A stretch of 64,000 nt of DNA from Tropicimonas marinistellae (GTDB lineage: Bacteria > Pseudomonadota > Alphaproteobacteria > Rhodobacterales > Rhodobacteraceae): NCBI RefSeq assembly GCF_001509585.1, contig NZ_LNCI01000008.1, positions 62,001 to 126,000 of the forward strand, given 5' to 3'. A model generated the notes under the pieces. It saw only the letters and a list, made by a program, of their open reading frames with translations. It was not told the DNA's origin and made no database searches. The position numbers were made by a program, and so were the translations under genes. Positions 27,276 through 37,888 of this stretch are shown piece by piece. The stretch's first letter is position 1, and each line of letters starts with the position of its first letter.

Positions 27276-27989
27276 ATGCGACCCTCCGGCCGCAAAACCG
27301 ATGAAATGCGCCCGATCTCGATCGAAACCGGCGTGACAAGACACGCTGAAGGGTCGTGCCTGATCCGTTGCGGCGATACGCATGTTCTGTGTACTGCAAG
27401 CGTCGACGAGCGTGTGCCACCGTTCTTGAAAAATTCCGGGCTGGGCTGGGTAACGGCGGAGTACGGCATGCTTCCGCGCGCAACGCACAGCCGGATGAAC
27501 CGCGAGGCAAAACGTGGGCAATCTGGAAGAACGCAAGAAATTCAACGACTTATAGGACGTTCTCTGCGGGCGGGTATTGACCGTGTGGCCTTGGGAGAGC
27601 GCCAGATCGTGGTCGATTGCGACGTGATTCAAGCCGATGGCGGTACGCGTTGCGCCTCGATCACAGGCGGGTGGGTTGCACTGCGACTGGCGGTCAACAA
27701 GCTGATGAAAGCCGGCGATGTGATCAGCGACCCGATCACCGATCACGTTGCCGCGGTTTCCTGCGGTGTCTATGCCGGGCAACCGGTCGTGGACCTCGAC
27801 TATCCGGAGGACAGCGAGGCGGGAACGGATGCGAATTTCGTGATGACAGGCGGCGGCCGTCTGATCGAGGTGCAGGCCTCCGCCGAGGGTGCGACTTTCG
27901 GGCGGGACGAACTCACGACACTCATGGACCTCGCGGACAGCGGCGTTGCCACGCTCGTCGCTGCGCAGAAGAGCGCGGTGGAGGGCTGA
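27276..27989 (+). CDS. rph: Ribonuclease PH
   Basis: 237 residues, standard length. Phosphate-dependent 3'-to-5' exonuclease that trims tRNA precursors and ribosomal RNA. Characteristic segments are [65 protein letters not shown] and [19 protein letters not shown] precedes the ATG. It leads a run rph-rdgB-hemW that is common in alphaproteobacteria, and is divergent from hrcA with 129 bases between the starts. Confidence 0.97.
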   Translation: MRPSGRKTDEMRPISIETGVTRHAEGSCLIRCGDTHVLCTASVDERVPPFLKNSGLGWVTAEYGMLPRATHSRMNREAKRGQSGRTQEIQRLIGRSLRAGIDRVALGERQIVVDCDVIQADGGTRCASITGGWVALRLAVNKLMKAGDVISDPITDHVAAVSCGVYAGQPVVDLDYPEDSEAGTDANFVMTGGGRLIEVQASAEGATFGRDELTTLMDLADSGVATLVAAQKSAVEG

Positions 27990-27991
27990 GG

Positions 27992-28603
27992 ATGCGGCAA
28001 TTCGACGGCAAGGAGCTGATCATCGCTTCGCACAATGCCGGGAAGGTCCGCGAGATCGGGCGCTTGCTCGAGCCCTTTGGCGTCGAAGTGAAATCTGCCG
28101 GGGACATGGGGCTGGTCGAACCCGAGGAGACTGAATCCACATTCGCCGGCAACGCCCGGATCAAGGCCCATGCCGCCGCGAAGGCGACCGGTCTGCCTGC
28201 GCTTTCCGACGACAGCGGGCTCAGCGTGGATGCGCTGGACGGCGCGCCGGGAGTCTATACCGCCGATTGGGCGGAAACACCGGACGGTCGCGACTTCAAG
28301 ATGGCAATGAAGAAAGTCTGGACCCGCTGCGAGAAAATCGGGGCGCCCGAGCCCCGCATCGCACGCTTTCACTGCCTGCTGTGCCTTGCCTGGCCGGACG
28401 GCCACGACGAGGTATTCGACGGCATTGTCGAGGGACATCTGGTATGGCCGATCCGCGGGGAGAACGGCTTCGGTTTCGACCCGATGTTCCAGCCGCTTGA
28501 TGAGACCGAAACCTTCGGCGAGATGGAACCGGAGCGCAAACACGGCATGAGCCATCGCGCCGATGCTTTCGCCAAGCTGGTGGCAGGCTGCTTTGGCGGC
28601 TGA
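27992..28603 (+). CDS. rdgB: dITP/XTP pyrophosphatase (RdgB/HAM1)
   Basis: 203 residues. Removes non-canonical purine nucleotides such as dITP and XTP before they enter DNA or RNA. The N-terminal [13 protein letters not shown] is the substrate-binding motif; [25 protein letters not shown] holds the catalytic Asp, and FGFDPMFQP and MSHRADAF follow. The ATG at 27992 is only two bases after the rph stop, with GGAGGG upstream. Its end overlaps hemW, so it is the middle of the three-gene run. Confidence 0.96.
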   Translation: MRQFDGKELIIASHNAGKVREIGRLLEPFGVEVKSAGDMGLVEPEETESTFAGNARIKAHAAAKATGLPALSDDSGLSVDALDGAPGVYTADWAETPDGRDFKMAMKKVWTRCEKIGAPEPRIARFHCLLCLAWPDGHDEVFDGIVEGHLVWPIRGENGFGFDPMFQPLDETETFGEMEPERKHGMSHRADAFAKLVAGCFGG

Positions 28604-29756
28604 GGATTGGCAGAAATCCGGATTCGGGCTCTATGTCCATTGGCCGTTCTGCCAATCCAAATGTCCCTATTGCGATTTCAACTCCCATGTCGCGGACCGG
28701 ATCGACCAGACACGGTGGGCGCGCGCCCTGTGCCGTGAAGTGGAGCGAGCCGGTGAGCTGACCGGACGCCGCCGGCTCGATACCGTTTTTTTCGGTGGCG
28801 GAACACCAAGCCTGATGGCACCTGAAACGGTGGCCGCGGTACTCGACACGGTTCGGGCAACCTGGCCGCTTGCCAATGATTGGGAGGTGACGCTGGAGGC
28901 GAATCCGACTTCGGTCGAGGCCGGCCGCTTCGCGGGTTACCGGCAGGCGGGTGTCAACCGCGTCTCGCTCGGCGTGCAATCGCTGAACGACACGGATCTG
29001 AAACGCCTTGGCCGCTTGCATAGCGCCGCTGATGCGCGTGCAGCTTACGACATCGCGCGCAACACATTCGACCGCGTGTCCTTCGACCTCATATATGCGC
29101 GCCAGCATCAATCCCTCGAATCCTGGACGGAAGAGCTGGACCGCGCGCTGGACATGGCGATCGATCATCTGTCGCTCTACCAACTAACGATCGAACCCGA
29201 AACGGCCTTCGGAATGCGGGCGGCCAAAGGCGGATTGACGGGTCTCCCCGATGAGGACCTGTCTGCGGACATGTACGATATGACCGTTGACGCGTGCGCA
29301 CGTGCCGGGTTGGGCGCATATGAAGTATCGAACTTCGCTCGTCCAGGAGCGGAAAGCAGACACAATATGTTGTATTGGTCAGCTGGCGACTACGCAGGTA
29401 TTGGGCCTGGTGCGCATGGCCGATTGACCATGGCCGGGCAGCGGTACGCGACAGCATCATGGTCAGCGCCCGGAACCTGGTTGGACGCGGTGGAGTCGGA
29501 TGCGCCGGTGTTCGAGGTTTACACGGCGCTCACGCCAAAGGACGTTGCCGAGGAATACCTGATGATGGGATTGCGCGTCACACAGGGAATCTCACTCTCA
29601 CGCCTTATATACATGGGAGCTGATCCGCACATGCCGCAGCGACTGGAAGATCTGAGGGCGAATGGCTTGCTGAAGCGCGACGGCGACCGAGTTTTCACGA
29701 CGCGGCGTGGCCGCAACCTTTTAAACGCTGTGATTAGAGAACTGATCGTGGAGTAG
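28593..29756 (+). CDS. hemW: Radical SAM protein HemW (coproporphyrinogen III oxidase-like)
   Basis: 387 residues. The iron-sulfur cluster Cys are C20, C24 and C27 in CQSKCPYC, preceded by the family motif YVHWPF. HemW is a haem chaperone; older annotations call it oxygen-independent coproporphyrinogen oxidase, but HemN proper usually has an extra N-terminal segment that is absent here. The likely start is TTG at 28593, overlapping the rdgB stop by 11 bases and giving [18 protein letters not shown]. An ATG at 28563 would overlap by 41 bases and is the alternative. Confidence 0.92.
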   Translation: MAAEDWQKSGFGLYVHWPFCQSKCPYCDFNSHVADRIDQTRWARALCREVERAGELTGRRRLDTVFFGGGTPSLMAPETVAAVLDTVRATWPLANDWEVTLEANPTSVEAGRFAGYRQAGVNRVSLGVQSLNDTDLKRLGRLHSAADARAAYDIARNTFDRVSFDLIYARQHQSLESWTEELDRALDMAIDHLSLYQLTIEPETAFGMRAAKGGLTGLPDEDLSADMYDMTVDACARAGLGAYEVSNFARPGAESRHNMLYWSAGDYAGIGPGAHGRLTMAGQRYATASWSAPGTWLDAVESDAPVFEVYTALTPKDVAEEYLMMGLRVTQGISLSRLIYMGADPHMPQRLEDLRANGLLKRDGDRVFTTRRGRNLLNAVIRELIVE

Positions 29757-29759
29757 TAG

Positions 29760-30119
29760 ATGCGCGTCTTGTGGGCCATAGGTGGAGTTTCGTCCCTCGG
29801 TCTTGGAACATTGGGTGCGGTGCTTCCGCTTCTGCCAACTGTGCCGTTTGTCCTTTTGGCGGCCTATTGCTTCTCCCGCTCGTCCGACCGGATGCACGAC
29901 TGGCTCTTGGACCACAACATCTTTGGTCCCATGATTCACAATTGGCGGGAGAGCGGTGCCATTGGCCTGCGCGCCAAACGGCTCGCAACCGTGACCGTTG
30001 CAGCCGTGTTCGGTCTTTCGATCCTGATGGGCGTGCGTCCAATCCTGCTGGCCATTCAGGCGGCAGTATTGGGTGCGGTCCTCATTTTCATATGGTCTCG
30101 TCCAACGGGCTCGCGGTGA
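29760..30119 (+). CDS. YbaN-family (DUF454) inner-membrane protein
   Basis: 119 residues with three or so hydrophobic segments and the DUF454 signature: GTLGAVLPLLPTVPFVLLAAYCFSRSSDR followed by HNIFGPMIHNWRESGAI (split by a few residues). Function unknown; some members have been linked to haem or inner-membrane traits, but nothing here decides that. It starts three bases after hemW with GGAG upstream and so likely belongs to that transcript. Its last 32 bases overlap the end of parB on the opposite strand. Confidence 0.88.
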   Translation: MRVLWAIGGVSSLGLGTLGAVLPLLPTVPFVLLAAYCFSRSSDRMHDWLLDHNIFGPMIHNWRESGAIGLRAKRLATVTVAAVFGLSILMGVRPILLAIQAAVLGAVLIFIWSRPTGSR

Positions 30120-31008
30120 GCACCTGACACAGGGCATCCAGTTGATCGAGCGAGCGATAGCGAATGGTCAGTTGGCCGGAGCCATCCACATCCAGATGCT
30201 CGATTGTGACCTTCATTCTCAGATTTGCCGAGAGGTCTTGCTCAAGCGCCCGCGTATCGGCGTCTTTTTCCGGCTTCTTTCCGCTGGATTTCTCTCGGCT
30301 GGTATCGGGTGCGATTGCTTTCCTTACCAGCGCCTCTGTTTCCCGCACGGACAAACCGCGTGTCACGACTTGTCGCGCCAATTCCGCAGGATGCTCGGCT
30401 GTGATGAGCGCCCGCGCATGACCGGCTGACAGCTTCCCGTCACGCAGAAGGCGTTGAACCTCTTCCGGCAATTGCAGGAGCCGCATGACGTTGGCGATAT
30501 GACTTCGGCTCTTCCCGAGTGCCTGGGCGAGTTGCTCCTGTGTGTGGCCGAACCTGTCAATCAGCTGGCGGTACCCGAGCGCCTCTTCCACCGCATTGAG
30601 ATCCGCCCGCTGGATATTCTCAATGATCGCGATTTCCAGAACTTCGGTATCGTCTAGATTTCGCTGAATAACAGGTACTTCGTGCAACTGCGCGATCTGC
30701 GCGGCGCGCCATCTGCGTTCCCCAGCAACGATTTCGAACATCGCCGGATTTCGCGGGCTGGGGCGCACGATCAAGGGTTGAAGGATGCCCTTCGTCCGGA
30801 TCGACTCCGCCAGTTCCTGTAGTGGTTCCCGGGCGAAGTCCTTTCGCGGCTGGTCCGGGTTTGCCTCAAGGGATTCGATCGGCAACACCCGCTCCGGCGA
30901 CAATTGTGCTGCTGGTGCCTCATTGCCAGGTGTGTCGAGCGCGACATCGGCCATTAATGCCGACAGTCCTCGCCCCAATCCTCGCGCCTTTTTCGGTTTC
31001 TTATCCAT
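30088..31008 (-). CDS. parB: Chromosome partitioning protein ParB
   Basis: 306 residues. CTP-dependent clamp that loads at parS and spreads to form the partition complex. N-terminal KKARGLGRGLSALM is the ParA-interacting peptide; the CTP-binding region holds GERRWRAAQ and ENIQRADLNAVEEA; the helix-turn-helix is HTQEQLAQALGKSRSHI; the C-terminal domain dimerises. The ATG at 31008 has GAGAGG upstream and lies 10 bases after parA. Two perfect parS sites are 1.4 and 3.3 kb away. It ends by overlapping the YbaN-family gene. Confidence 0.97.
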   Translation of the reverse strand: MDKKPKKARGLGRGLSALMADVALDTPGNEAPAAQLSPERVLPIESLEANPDQPRKDFAREPLQELAESIRTKGILQPLIVRPSPRNPAMFEIVAGERRWRAAQIAQLHEVPVIQRNLDDTEVLEIAIIENIQRADLNAVEEALGYRQLIDRFGHTQEQLAQALGKSRSHIANVMRLLQLPEEVQRLLRDGKLSAGHARALITAEHPAELARQVVTRGLSVRETEALVRKAIAPDTSREKSSGKKPEKDADTRALEQDLSANLRMKVTIEHLDVDGSGQLTIRYRSLDQLDALCQVLTASPLDETI

Positions 31009-31018
31009 CTTGACCTCT

Positions 31019-31828
31019 CTACGCGGTGAGGGCGACGCCGCGTTCAAGCATTTCGCGTGCCAGTGCCCGATAGGCGTTGCTCCCTTTTGACGCCGTATCG
31101 TACTCGAGCACCGGTTGCGCAAAGCTCGGGGCTTCCGAAATCCGCACGTTCCGCGGTACGCGGGTCTGGAACACGAGATCGCCGAGTGCATCGCGTGCAT
31201 CTTCTTCAACCTGCGTGGAGAGGTTGTTGCGGACATCAAACATGGTGAGCACCACGCCCTCGATCCTGAGACCCGGATTTGCGGTCTGACGGACTTCCCT
31301 CAAAGTGAGCATGAGTTGTGACAGCCCCTCGAGCGCAAAGAACTCGCTCTGCAGCGGAACTAGCACGGAATGTGCGGCGACCATGGCGTTCACGGTTAGC
31401 AAGTTGAGGGAGGGCGGACAATCGATCAATACATGATCAAACCCATATGTTGTAATCTCCGGCCGTCGCAACGCATCATGCAGCAGTGAACTACGCCGCT
31501 CATTGCCAACCAGTTCAATATCGGCAGAACTCAGATCGGTTGTCGCAGGCGCGATCCACAAGTGTTCCACGTCGGTTTCACGAACGACATCAGCCAGCGG
31601 CGCGTCGTCTAGAAGCAGATCGTACGTAGATTTCTCTCTGTCAGCTACATTGACGCCGAGCCCGGTAGAGGCGTTTCCCTGTGGATCCAGATCAACGACC
31701 AGTACCTCCCTGCCCTCCTCGGCGAGGGCTGCTCCGAGATTGATTGCCGTTGTTGTCTTCCCTACCCCGCCCTTTTGGTTGGCGATCGCGATGATTTTCG
31801 GCCCATTGGACCGTGGCGATTCAGACAC
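31019..31828 (-). CDS. parA: Chromosome partitioning ATPase ParA
   Basis: 269 residues. Walker-type ATPase that coats the nucleoid and moves ParB-parS complexes. The deviant Walker A is IANQKGGVGKTTTAINL; VVDLDPQGNASTGLG and DHVLIDCPPSLN are the other ATPase motifs. The start is GTG at 31828 in GTGTCTGA, overlapping the rsmG stop by 8 bases, with GGAG nine bases upstream. It belongs to the leftward run hemJ-rho-mnmE-mnmG-rsmG-parA-parB beside the origin. Confidence 0.97.
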   Translation of the reverse strand: MSESPRSNGPKIIAIANQKGGVGKTTTAINLGAALAEEGREVLVVDLDPQGNASTGLGVNVADREKSTYDLLLDDAPLADVVRETDVEHLWIAPATTDLSSADIELVGNERRSSLLHDALRRPEITTYGFDHVLIDCPPSLNLLTVNAMVAAHSVLVPLQSEFFALEGLSQLMLTLREVRQTANPGLRIEGVVLTMFDVRNNLSTQVEEDARDALGDLVFQTRVPRNVRISEAPSFAQPVLEYDTASKGSNAYRALAREMLERGVALTA

Positions 31829-32453
31829 GCTCGATTTCTCCAAGAACAAGGATGACCGCATTCGAGTCGGTTATACTCGGCCTGCGTTCGAGCTTGAAGC
31901 GGAAGTACGCGCGTGCGGCATCAATCTCGTCGTCCACCCGCGCACCTTTTGGGAAAAGGCAGACGCCGCCAGGTGCAAGGTGCGGGGCAGCGTAGTTGAG
32001 AAGCTCCGGGAGTGCGGCGACGGCGCGTGCTGAAACCACATCGGCGTTGCGTGGTTGCAGAGATTCAATTCGCTCCGCTAGAACCGTTCCCGAAACTCCG
32101 GTTTCCCGGAGAACCGTTGACAGGAAAGCGCACTTCCGTTTGTCGCTTTCCACAAACGTGAATTTCACATGCGGAGACAACTCAGCGGCAAGTATCGCGC
32201 ACACTACGCCTGGGAACCCTCCTCCCGTTCCGAAATCCAGCCAACTCCGAGCCTGCGTTGGCATGGCGGCAAAAACCTGGGCTGAATCAACGATGTGGCG
32301 GGACCAGCTTTCGTCGATTGTGGATGGCGCGACAAGATTGATCGCCGGATTCCATTTCTTGAGAAGCGTTCGGTGGCATTCGAGTCGGTCACATGTTTCA
32401 CGTGAAACATCCTGGCCGACTGCTTGGAGCAAACCGGGCCCGGTCTCAGGCAC
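31821..32453 (-). CDS. rsmG: 16S rRNA (guanine-N7) methyltransferase RsmG
   Basis: 210 residues. Methylates G527 (E. coli numbering) in 16S rRNA; loss gives low-level streptomycin resistance in other bacteria. SAM site: [21 protein letters not shown] and [12 protein letters not shown] are also typical. The start is GTG at 32453 in GTGCCTGA, an 8-base overlap with mnmG, with GGAG upstream. The peptide DVSRET near residue 15 is encoded by a perfect parS site, so this stretch of protein is constrained by partitioning as well as by its own function. Confidence 0.96.
   Translation of the reverse strand: MPETGPGLLQAVGQDVSRETCDRLECHRTLLKKWNPAINLVAPSTIDESWSRHIVDSAQVFAAMPTQARSWLDFGTGGGFPGVVCAILAAELSPHVKFTFVESDKRKCAFLSTVLRETGVSGTVLAERIESLQPRNADVVSARAVAALPELLNYAAPHLAPGGVCLFPKGARVDDEIDAARAYFRFKLERRPSITDSNAVILVLGEIERV
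32394..32409. other. parS partition site 1 (inside rsmG)
   Basis: The 16-bp palindrome TGTTTCACGTGAAACA is a perfect match to the bacterial parS consensus. It encodes part of DVSRET in RsmG. It should be bound by the ParB encoded 1.4 kb away and lies 5.1 kb from the putative origin. Confidence 0.95.
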
Positions 32454-34317
32454 GCTGCTTCTCCATGCGCCTGAGATGCGACAGTATCAGTGTGAGTGCC
32501 GCCGGAGTCATACCATCTATCCGGCCCGCCTGCGCCAGCGTCCGTGGACGAACGCGCTCCAGCTTCGACCGGATTTCCGTAGAAAGACCATTGAGTTGTC
32601 CGTAGGAAAAGCCCTCGGGAATCTCCCAGGACTCGTCCTTCTTCAGTGCCGCCACGTCTTTCTGCTGCCGCTCAATGTAGTTCGCATAGAGTGCGTCGCG
32701 CGAAATCTGTTCCAGGATGTGAGGCGCTATGCCACGCAATTCCGGCACCGCATGCTCCAGATTCGGTACAGCCGCGCCGGGAAGTGCCAAGGCTTCTAGC
32801 GCCGTTCGCTTGGGACCGTCCACATTCACGCGAACCCCGGCGGCATTCAACGTTCGGGACGAGACAACGACGCCGCCCAATGCGCGCCGACCTACGTCTA
32901 TCGCCTCGATCTTTTGCTCGAACTGCACCTGACGGTCGGACGACGCAATGCCAAGTTCAATTGCCAACGGCGTCAATCTCTGGTCGGCATTGTCCGCACG
33001 AAGCGCAAGCCGGTACTCTGCACGTGACGTAAACATGCGATATGGCTCCATCACGCCTTGCGTAATCAGATCGTCAATCATGACGCCGATGTAGCTGTTC
33101 TCGCGTCCGAACCGCACTGCCTCTTTCCCGAAAACACCAAGCGCGGCATTCAAGCCCGCGACAAGACCTTGTGCCGCGGCTTCTTCGTACCCTGTCGTTC
33201 CGTTGATCTGGCCGGCAAGATACAGACCCCTCAAGGACTTCAGCTGCAGCGTGTCGTCAAGGCTGCGAGGATCGACATAATCGTACTCGATAGCATAACC
33301 CGGCTGGAGAATGTCGACGGCCTCAAGACCATCAATTGATCGAACATAGTCGTACTGCACATCTTTAGGGAGGGACGTCGAAATCCCGTTCGGATAGACC
33401 GTGTGATCATCGAGTCCTTCGGGCTCAAGGAAGATCTGATGCGAGTCCTTATCGGCAAACCGTACGATCTTGTCCTCAATCGACGGACAGTACCTGGGCC
33501 CGACCCCTTCGATATGACCACCGTACATTGCCGACCGTTCCAAGTTCCGCCGAATGATGTCGTGGGTCCGCGAATTGGTGTGGGTAATCCCGCAGGATAT
33601 CTGCGGTACCACGGGTTTCCTCGACAGGAACGAGAACATTGTCGCCACGTCGTCACCGGGCTGAAGACCCAAGCGACTCCAGTCGATTGTACGGCCATCC
33701 AACCGCGGTGGCGTTCCAGTCTTCAGGCGGCCAAGGTCGACTCCAAGCGTCCTAATCTGCGAAGCGAGCTTTTTCGACGGACGATCACCAATCCGACCGC
33801 CTGATCGGGTCACATCCCCAATGTGTATCACGCCATTCAGAAACGTCCCCGTCGTCAGGACGATCGCGCCGGCTCGAATTTCGGCCTCGTCTGCAAGACG
33901 AAGTCCGACAACTCTGTTGTTCTCCGTAACAAGCTCGCAGGCTTCGCCCGTTACAACCGTCAGATTTTTCTGCGCCGAAATCGCGGCCTGCATTGCCGCC
34001 TTGTATAGTTTCCGATCCGCTTGAGCGCGCGGACCTTGCACGGCCGGGCCCTTCTTCCGATTCAGCAGTCGGAATTGAATGCCCGCCTCGTCAGCGACCC
34101 GGCCCATCAAGCCGTCGAGCGCATCCACTTCGCGAACGAGATGCCCTTTTCCAAGTCCTCCGATAGCCGGATTGCAAGACATCACGCCAAGATCATCGGG
34201 TTTCAGGGTAAGCAGAGCCGTTCGCGCACCGGCGCGGGCAGACGCGGAAGCAGCCTCGCAACCTGCGTGACCGCCCCCAACTACGATAACGTCAAAATCG
34301 TGTTTCACGTGAAACAT
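32446..34317 (-). CDS. mnmG: tRNA uridine-5-carboxymethylaminomethyl modification enzyme MnmG (GidA)
   Basis: 623 residues. FAD-dependent partner of MnmE that modifies the wobble uridine of several tRNAs. FAD-binding [12 protein letters not shown] is near the N-terminus; [13 protein letters not shown] and the C-terminal helical region for MnmE contact are as in homologues. Two starts are possible, GTG at 34323 or ATG at 34317; I prefer the latter because GGGAAG is well spaced. The first residues MFHVKH are encoded by a perfect parS site. mnmE precedes it directly and rsmG follows with an 8-base overlap. Confidence 0.97.
   Translation of the reverse strand: MFHVKHDFDVIVVGGGHAGCEAASASARAGARTALLTLKPDDLGVMSCNPAIGGLGKGHLVREVDALDGLMGRVADEAGIQFRLLNRKKGPAVQGPRAQADRKLYKAAMQAAISAQKNLTVVTGEACELVTENNRVVGLRLADEAEIRAGAIVLTTGTFLNGVIHIGDVTRSGGRIGDRPSKKLASQIRTLGVDLGRLKTGTPPRLDGRTIDWSRLGLQPGDDVATMFSFLSRKPVVPQISCGITHTNSRTHDIIRRNLERSAMYGGHIEGVGPRYCPSIEDKIVRFADKDSHQIFLEPEGLDDHTVYPNGISTSLPKDVQYDYVRSIDGLEAVDILQPGYAIEYDYVDPRSLDDTLQLKSLRGLYLAGQINGTTGYEEAAAQGLVAGLNAALGVFGKEAVRFGRENSYIGVMIDDLITQGVMEPYRMFTSRAEYRLALRADNADQRLTPLAIELGIASSDRQVQFEQKIEAIDVGRRALGGVVVSSRTLNAAGVRVNVDGPKRTALEALALPGAAVPNLEHAVPELRGIAPHILEQISRDALYANYIERQQKDVAALKKDESWEIPEGFSYGQLNGLSTEIRSKLERVRPRTLAQAGRIDGMTPAALTLILSHLRRMEKQRA
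34301..34316. other. parS partition site 2 (at the start of mnmG)
   Basis: TGTTTCACGTGAAACA again, identical to the copy at 32394. On the minus strand it supplies codons 2-6 of MnmG (FHVKH plus flanks). It is 3.2 kb from the putative origin. Two identical sites 1.9 kb apart should nucleate one ParB complex. Confidence 0.95.
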
Positions 34318-34319
34318 CC

Positions 34320-35600
34320 TCACTTCCCAATGCAGAAGCTACTGAAGATTTCGCCCAGGACATCCTCTACCCCGATCCGCCCCACCATGGAATCCAATGC
34401 ACGGACGGCACGGCGCAGATCTTCGGCGCAAAGCTCGGCGTTCGACGCATCCGGATAGAGCAGCACCCGAGCATCTTCCAAAGCACGCGACGCAGCCGAC
34501 AAGACCTCCCGATGCCGTACTCGTGTTGCCGTCCCGGCCAGATTGACCCTTTCTCTCAATGCACTCTCTATCCTGGCGAGCAACTCTTCAATACCCTGCC
34601 CCGTCATACCAGACACTGGAAGGCCCGGCCCTTCGGTTCCAAGATCACATTTCCCAACGACGCGGACGTCACCATCTCGTGATGATACGCCAAGATCTTC
34701 TCCGCCCATAAAGATACGCAAATCCGCATCTTCCGCCCGCGAACGTGCACGTCCGATCCCGATCGCCTCAACCTCGTCTTCGGATTCTCGAAGTCCTGCC
34801 GTATCCAGAATTGTCACCGGTATTCCACCGACATCCATGCGTACTTCGATAACGTCACGCGTAGTCCCTGCCCGGTCTGACGTTATCGCCGCATCACGAC
34901 CTGCCAGGCGATTCAATAACGTGGACTTTCCCGCATTCGGTGGTCCGACAATCGCGACCTCAAACCCGTGCCGGACTTGTTCAGCTATCGATACACCTTC
35001 AATTTCCCGACCGAACTCACGGATCAAACGATCGACGATTTCCAAAACCTCGGGCCCGACATCGACCGGAACCTCTTCATCTGCGAAATCGATAGTCGCC
35101 TCTACGAGCGCGATCGCCCGCAACAATGCAGTCCGCCACTCCTCCGTCCGGCGCGCCATCTCACCGGTGAAACCACGCATGGCCTGTTGTCGCTGTGCCT
35201 CGGTTTCCGCATCAATCAAATCGGATAGCCCCTCGACACGCGCGAGGTCCAATCGTTCGTTCTCGAGTGCGCGACGCGTGAACTCCCCCGCCTCGGCAAC
35301 GCGCAACCCGTCCAAAGCGGACAATGCGATGAGGAGCCGCGCAACCACTGCCGAACTGCCGTGTGTCTGAAACTCGACCACGGCTTCTCCGGTGAAGCTT
35401 GACCCTGGCTCGAAGACGATCACCAGGGCCTCATCGATCAGGTCACCTCGGTCCCGCAAACTCCGAAGAGACGCATATCGCGCTGGCGGAACGTCCCCGC
35501 ACAGGTGGGCACATGCCGAAATCGCCTGTGGTCCGGACACGCGTACCACCGCCACCCCGGCACGGCCGGGCGCCGTTGCCAGGGCGTATATCGTGTCCAT
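34320..35600 (-). CDS. mnmE: tRNA modification GTPase MnmE (TrmE)
   Basis: 426 residues. Works with MnmG. An N-terminal formyl-tetrahydrofolate-binding domain ([19 protein letters not shown]) and a central helical region hold an inserted G domain with P-loop [13 protein letters not shown]2 AGTTRD and G3 DTAGLRE. The C-terminal CIGK motif with its essential Cys (C423) is intact. About 25 residues shorter than the E. coli protein, as usual in this group. It follows rho by 25 bases and ends three bases before the mnmG ATG. Confidence 0.97.
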   Translation of the reverse strand: MDTIYALATAPGRAGVAVVRVSGPQAISACAHLCGDVPPARYASLRSLRDRGDLIDEALVIVFEPGSSFTGEAVVEFQTHGSSAVVARLLIALSALDGLRVAEAGEFTRRALENERLDLARVEGLSDLIDAETEAQRQQAMRGFTGEMARRTEEWRTALLRAIALVEATIDFADEEVPVDVGPEVLEIVDRLIREFGREIEGVSIAEQVRHGFEVAIVGPPNAGKSTLLNRLAGRDAAITSDRAGTTRDVIEVRMDVGGIPVTILDTAGLRESEDEVEAIGIGRARSRAEDADLRIFMGGEDLGVSSRDGDVRVVGKCDLGTEGPGLPVSGMTGQGIEELLARIESALRERVNLAGTATRVRHREVLSAASRALEDARVLLYPDASNAELCAEDLRRAVRALDSMVGRIGVEDVLGEIFSSFCIGK

Positions 35601-35625
35601 GTCCGTCCTCTTCGTGAAAGCCCGG

Positions 35626-36897
35626 TCAGGCGTTCATCGAGTCGAAAAACTCGGAGTTGCTCTTGGTCTGTTTGAGTTTGGAAATCAGGAACTCGATTGC
35701 GTCCGTCGTCCCCATCGGATTCAGGATCCGGCGCAGCACGAACGTCTTCTGCAAATCGCCCTTGTCGACCAGCAGGTCTTCCTTCCGCGTCCCGGATTTC
35801 AGGATGTCCATCGCAGGGAAAACGCGCTTGTCGGCCACCTTCCTGTCGAGGACGATTTCCGAGTTGCCGGTGCCCTTGAATTCTTCAAAGATCACCTCGT
35901 CCATCCGGCTGCCGGTATCAATCAGCGCCGTCGCAATAATCGTCAGCGACCCACCTTCTTCGATGTTCCGTGCCGCACCAAAGAACCGCTTCGGTCGCTG
36001 CAGTGCATTCGCGTCCACACCACCGGTCAGCACCTTCCCCGACGACGGGACGACCGTGTTGAAGGCCCTACCAAGTCTTGTGATAGAGTCCAGCAAAATC
36101 ACAACATCTCGTTTGTGCTCAACCAGACGCTTGGCTTTCTCGATCACCATTTCCGACACCGCAACGTGCCGCGACGCCGGCTCGTCGAAGGTCGAGGAGA
36201 TAACCTCCCCCTTCACGCTCCGCTGCATGTCCGTCACTTCTTCCGGCCGTTCATCGATCAGCAGAACGATCAGGTAGCACTCCGGATGGTTCTGCTCGAT
36301 CGAATGGGCGATGTTCTGAAGCAGGACCGTTTTACCTGTCCGCGGCGGCGCAACGATCAGGCTTCGCTGACCCTTCCCGATCGGTGCAACGAGGTCGATA
36401 ATGCGGGCCGAGCGATCCTTGATCGTCGGATCGTCGATCTCCATCTTGAGCCGTTCGTCCGGGTAGAGCGGCGTCAGGTTGTCAAAGTTGATCTTGTGCC
36501 GCGCTTTCTCCGGTACTTCGAAGTTGATCTGCGTCACCTTCGTCATGCCGAAATACCGCTCGTTTTCCCGCGGGGCATGGATCACGCCATCCACCGTATC
36601 CCCGGTCCGAAGCGAATACTGCCGGATCATGTCAGGAGAGACATAAATATCATCCGGACCGGGCAGGTAGTTCGCTTCCGGAGACCTCAGGAATCCGAAA
36701 CCGTCCTGCATCACTTCCAGAACGCCATCGCCCGAGATTTCCCAGCCGTCCTCGGCGCGCTCCTTCAGAATGGCGAACATCATGTCGCCCTTCCGCATGG
36801 TGGAAGCGTTGTCGATCTCCAGTTCCTCGGCCATCGCCAACAGGTCGGCGGGGCTCTTTACCTTGAGTTCGGACAGTGTGAGAGAGTTCTCGGCCAT
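35626..36897 (-). CDS. rho: Transcription termination factor Rho
   Basis: 423 residues. RNA-dependent ATPase that ends transcription at untranslated, C-rich RNA. The N-terminal RNA-binding domain includes [22 protein letters not shown]; the ATPase has P-loop [11 protein letters not shown] and Walker [18 protein letters not shown]. Two starts are possible: the ATG at 36897 gives the usual length ([12 protein letters not shown]) and is used here; the ATG at 36921 adds eight residues and has no clear ribosome-binding site either. The 134-bp leader between hemJ and rho shows nothing I can name, though rho is often autoregulated there. Confidence 0.97.
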   Translation of the reverse strand: MAENSLTLSELKVKSPADLLAMAEELEIDNASTMRKGDMMFAILKERAEDGWEISGDGVLEVMQDGFGFLRSPEANYLPGPDDIYVSPDMIRQYSLRTGDTVDGVIHAPRENERYFGMTKVTQINFEVPEKARHKINFDNLTPLYPDERLKMEIDDPTIKDRSARIIDLVAPIGKGQRSLIVAPPRTGKTVLLQNIAHSIEQNHPECYLIVLLIDERPEEVTDMQRSVKGEVISSTFDEPASRHVAVSEMVIEKAKRLVEHKRDVVILLDSITRLGRAFNTVVPSSGKVLTGGVDANALQRPKRFFGAARNIEEGGSLTIIATALIDTGSRMDEVIFEEFKGTGNSEIVLDRKVADKRVFPAMDILKSGTRKEDLLVDKGDLQKTFVLRRILNPMGTTDAIEFLISKLKQTKSNSEFFDSMNA

Positions 36898-37031
36898 AAA
36901 CGTGCTTTCTTCGGCCGTCATGCAGCCGCGACATCGGTGTTGAATGGAAAAGACCTGGCAGGACAGCCATTGGCGGGCGATCTAAGCGCTCACACCCGCA
37001 ATGTCAATTGTCTTGCGCCTCTCGGGGTCTT

Positions 37032-37484
37032 TCAGAAGCGCAGAATGACCGAAAAGACAATGACGATCATCAGGACGGTCGGCAGTTCGTTCATTATCCG
37101 GTAGGTGCGTCCCGACAGCCGGAAGTCCCCGGCAACGAAATCCTTCCGTCGCGCGGCCAGCCACATGTGGAACCAGGTCATCGCAATCACCGATGCGCCT
37201 TTGGTGTAGGGCCATACGGACGTCCAGTCGATGATCCCCGGCGTGAAGACAAGCATCAGACCGAAGAGCCATGTCGCAATCAACGAGGGGTTCATGATCA
37301 GCTTCAGAAGCTTCCGCTCCATCATCTGGAACACACCGTCCATCTCGGTACCTGCGGTCGTCTGCTCCGTGTGGTGCACGTACAACCGTGGAAGATAGAA
37401 CAGCCCCGCCATCCAGGCGATAACCGAGATCACATGCAGGGACTTCGTCCAAAGATAGATATCGGCAAGCCAGTCAGCGATCAT
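37032..37484 (-). CDS. hemJ: Protoporphyrinogen IX oxidase HemJ
   Basis: 150 residues, four hydrophobic segments. HemJ oxidises protoporphyrinogen IX to protoporphyrin IX in haem (and bacteriochlorophyll) synthesis. The N-terminal LWTKSLHVISVIAWMAGLFYLPRLYVHH holds His17 and the Arg/His residues that are conserved in the family. First gene of the leftward run from the putative origin; the ATG at 37484 borders the gene-free region. In relatives hemE is usually next to hemJ; it is not here. Confidence 0.93.
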   Translation of the reverse strand: MIADWLADIYLWTKSLHVISVIAWMAGLFYLPRLYVHHTEQTTAGTEMDGVFQMMERKLLKLIMNPSLIATWLFGLMLVFTPGIIDWTSVWPYTKGASVIAMTWFHMWLAARRKDFVAGDFRLSGRTYRIMNELPTVLMIVIVFSVILRF

Positions 37485-37577
37485 TCGGTACAGTCTCCAA
37501 CGAGCAACGTCCCTCCCATCCTTAAATAGAAAAGAAGAAAGAAAGAAAAGATGGTGTAGTTGTAGGGTCTGTGCAGA

Positions 37578-37586
37578 TGTGGATTA
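37578..37586 (-). other. DnaA box candidate in the origin region
   Basis: TGTGGATTA on the plus strand, i.e. TAATCCACA on the minus, one mismatch from TTATCCACA. It lies between the two AT-rich blocks. Confidence 0.5.
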
Positions 37587-37879
37587 GTGAGTCATCCCCA
37601 GACCGATGAACACCGCGATGATCGGCGTTCACCTTTTCTACATCGTGGTATGAAGAAACTTTAATACTAATTTTCAATGTGTTACGTGAATCTCACTTGC
37701 GGACGACTCTGTGAGTATCTTCAGAATGCCTGTGCAGGACTCACGTTTTCCAACGCCATCGGATTGATGTTGCCCATAGAGGATGAATTCAGACATCGCC
37801 GTGGGCGACACGGCGCTCTGGCCGAACTTGGAAAAGATGTCCAGATATGCACACACGGCGTCCAACCCTTCCCCCCGGC

Positions 37880-37888
37880 TTGTCCACA
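37880..37888 (+). other. DnaA box candidate just upstream of maf
   Basis: TTGTCCACA, one mismatch from the TTATCCACA consensus, 11 bases before the maf start codon and overlapping its ribosome-binding region (AAGGAG at 37888-37893). Binding of DnaA here could also affect maf expression. Confidence 0.45.
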
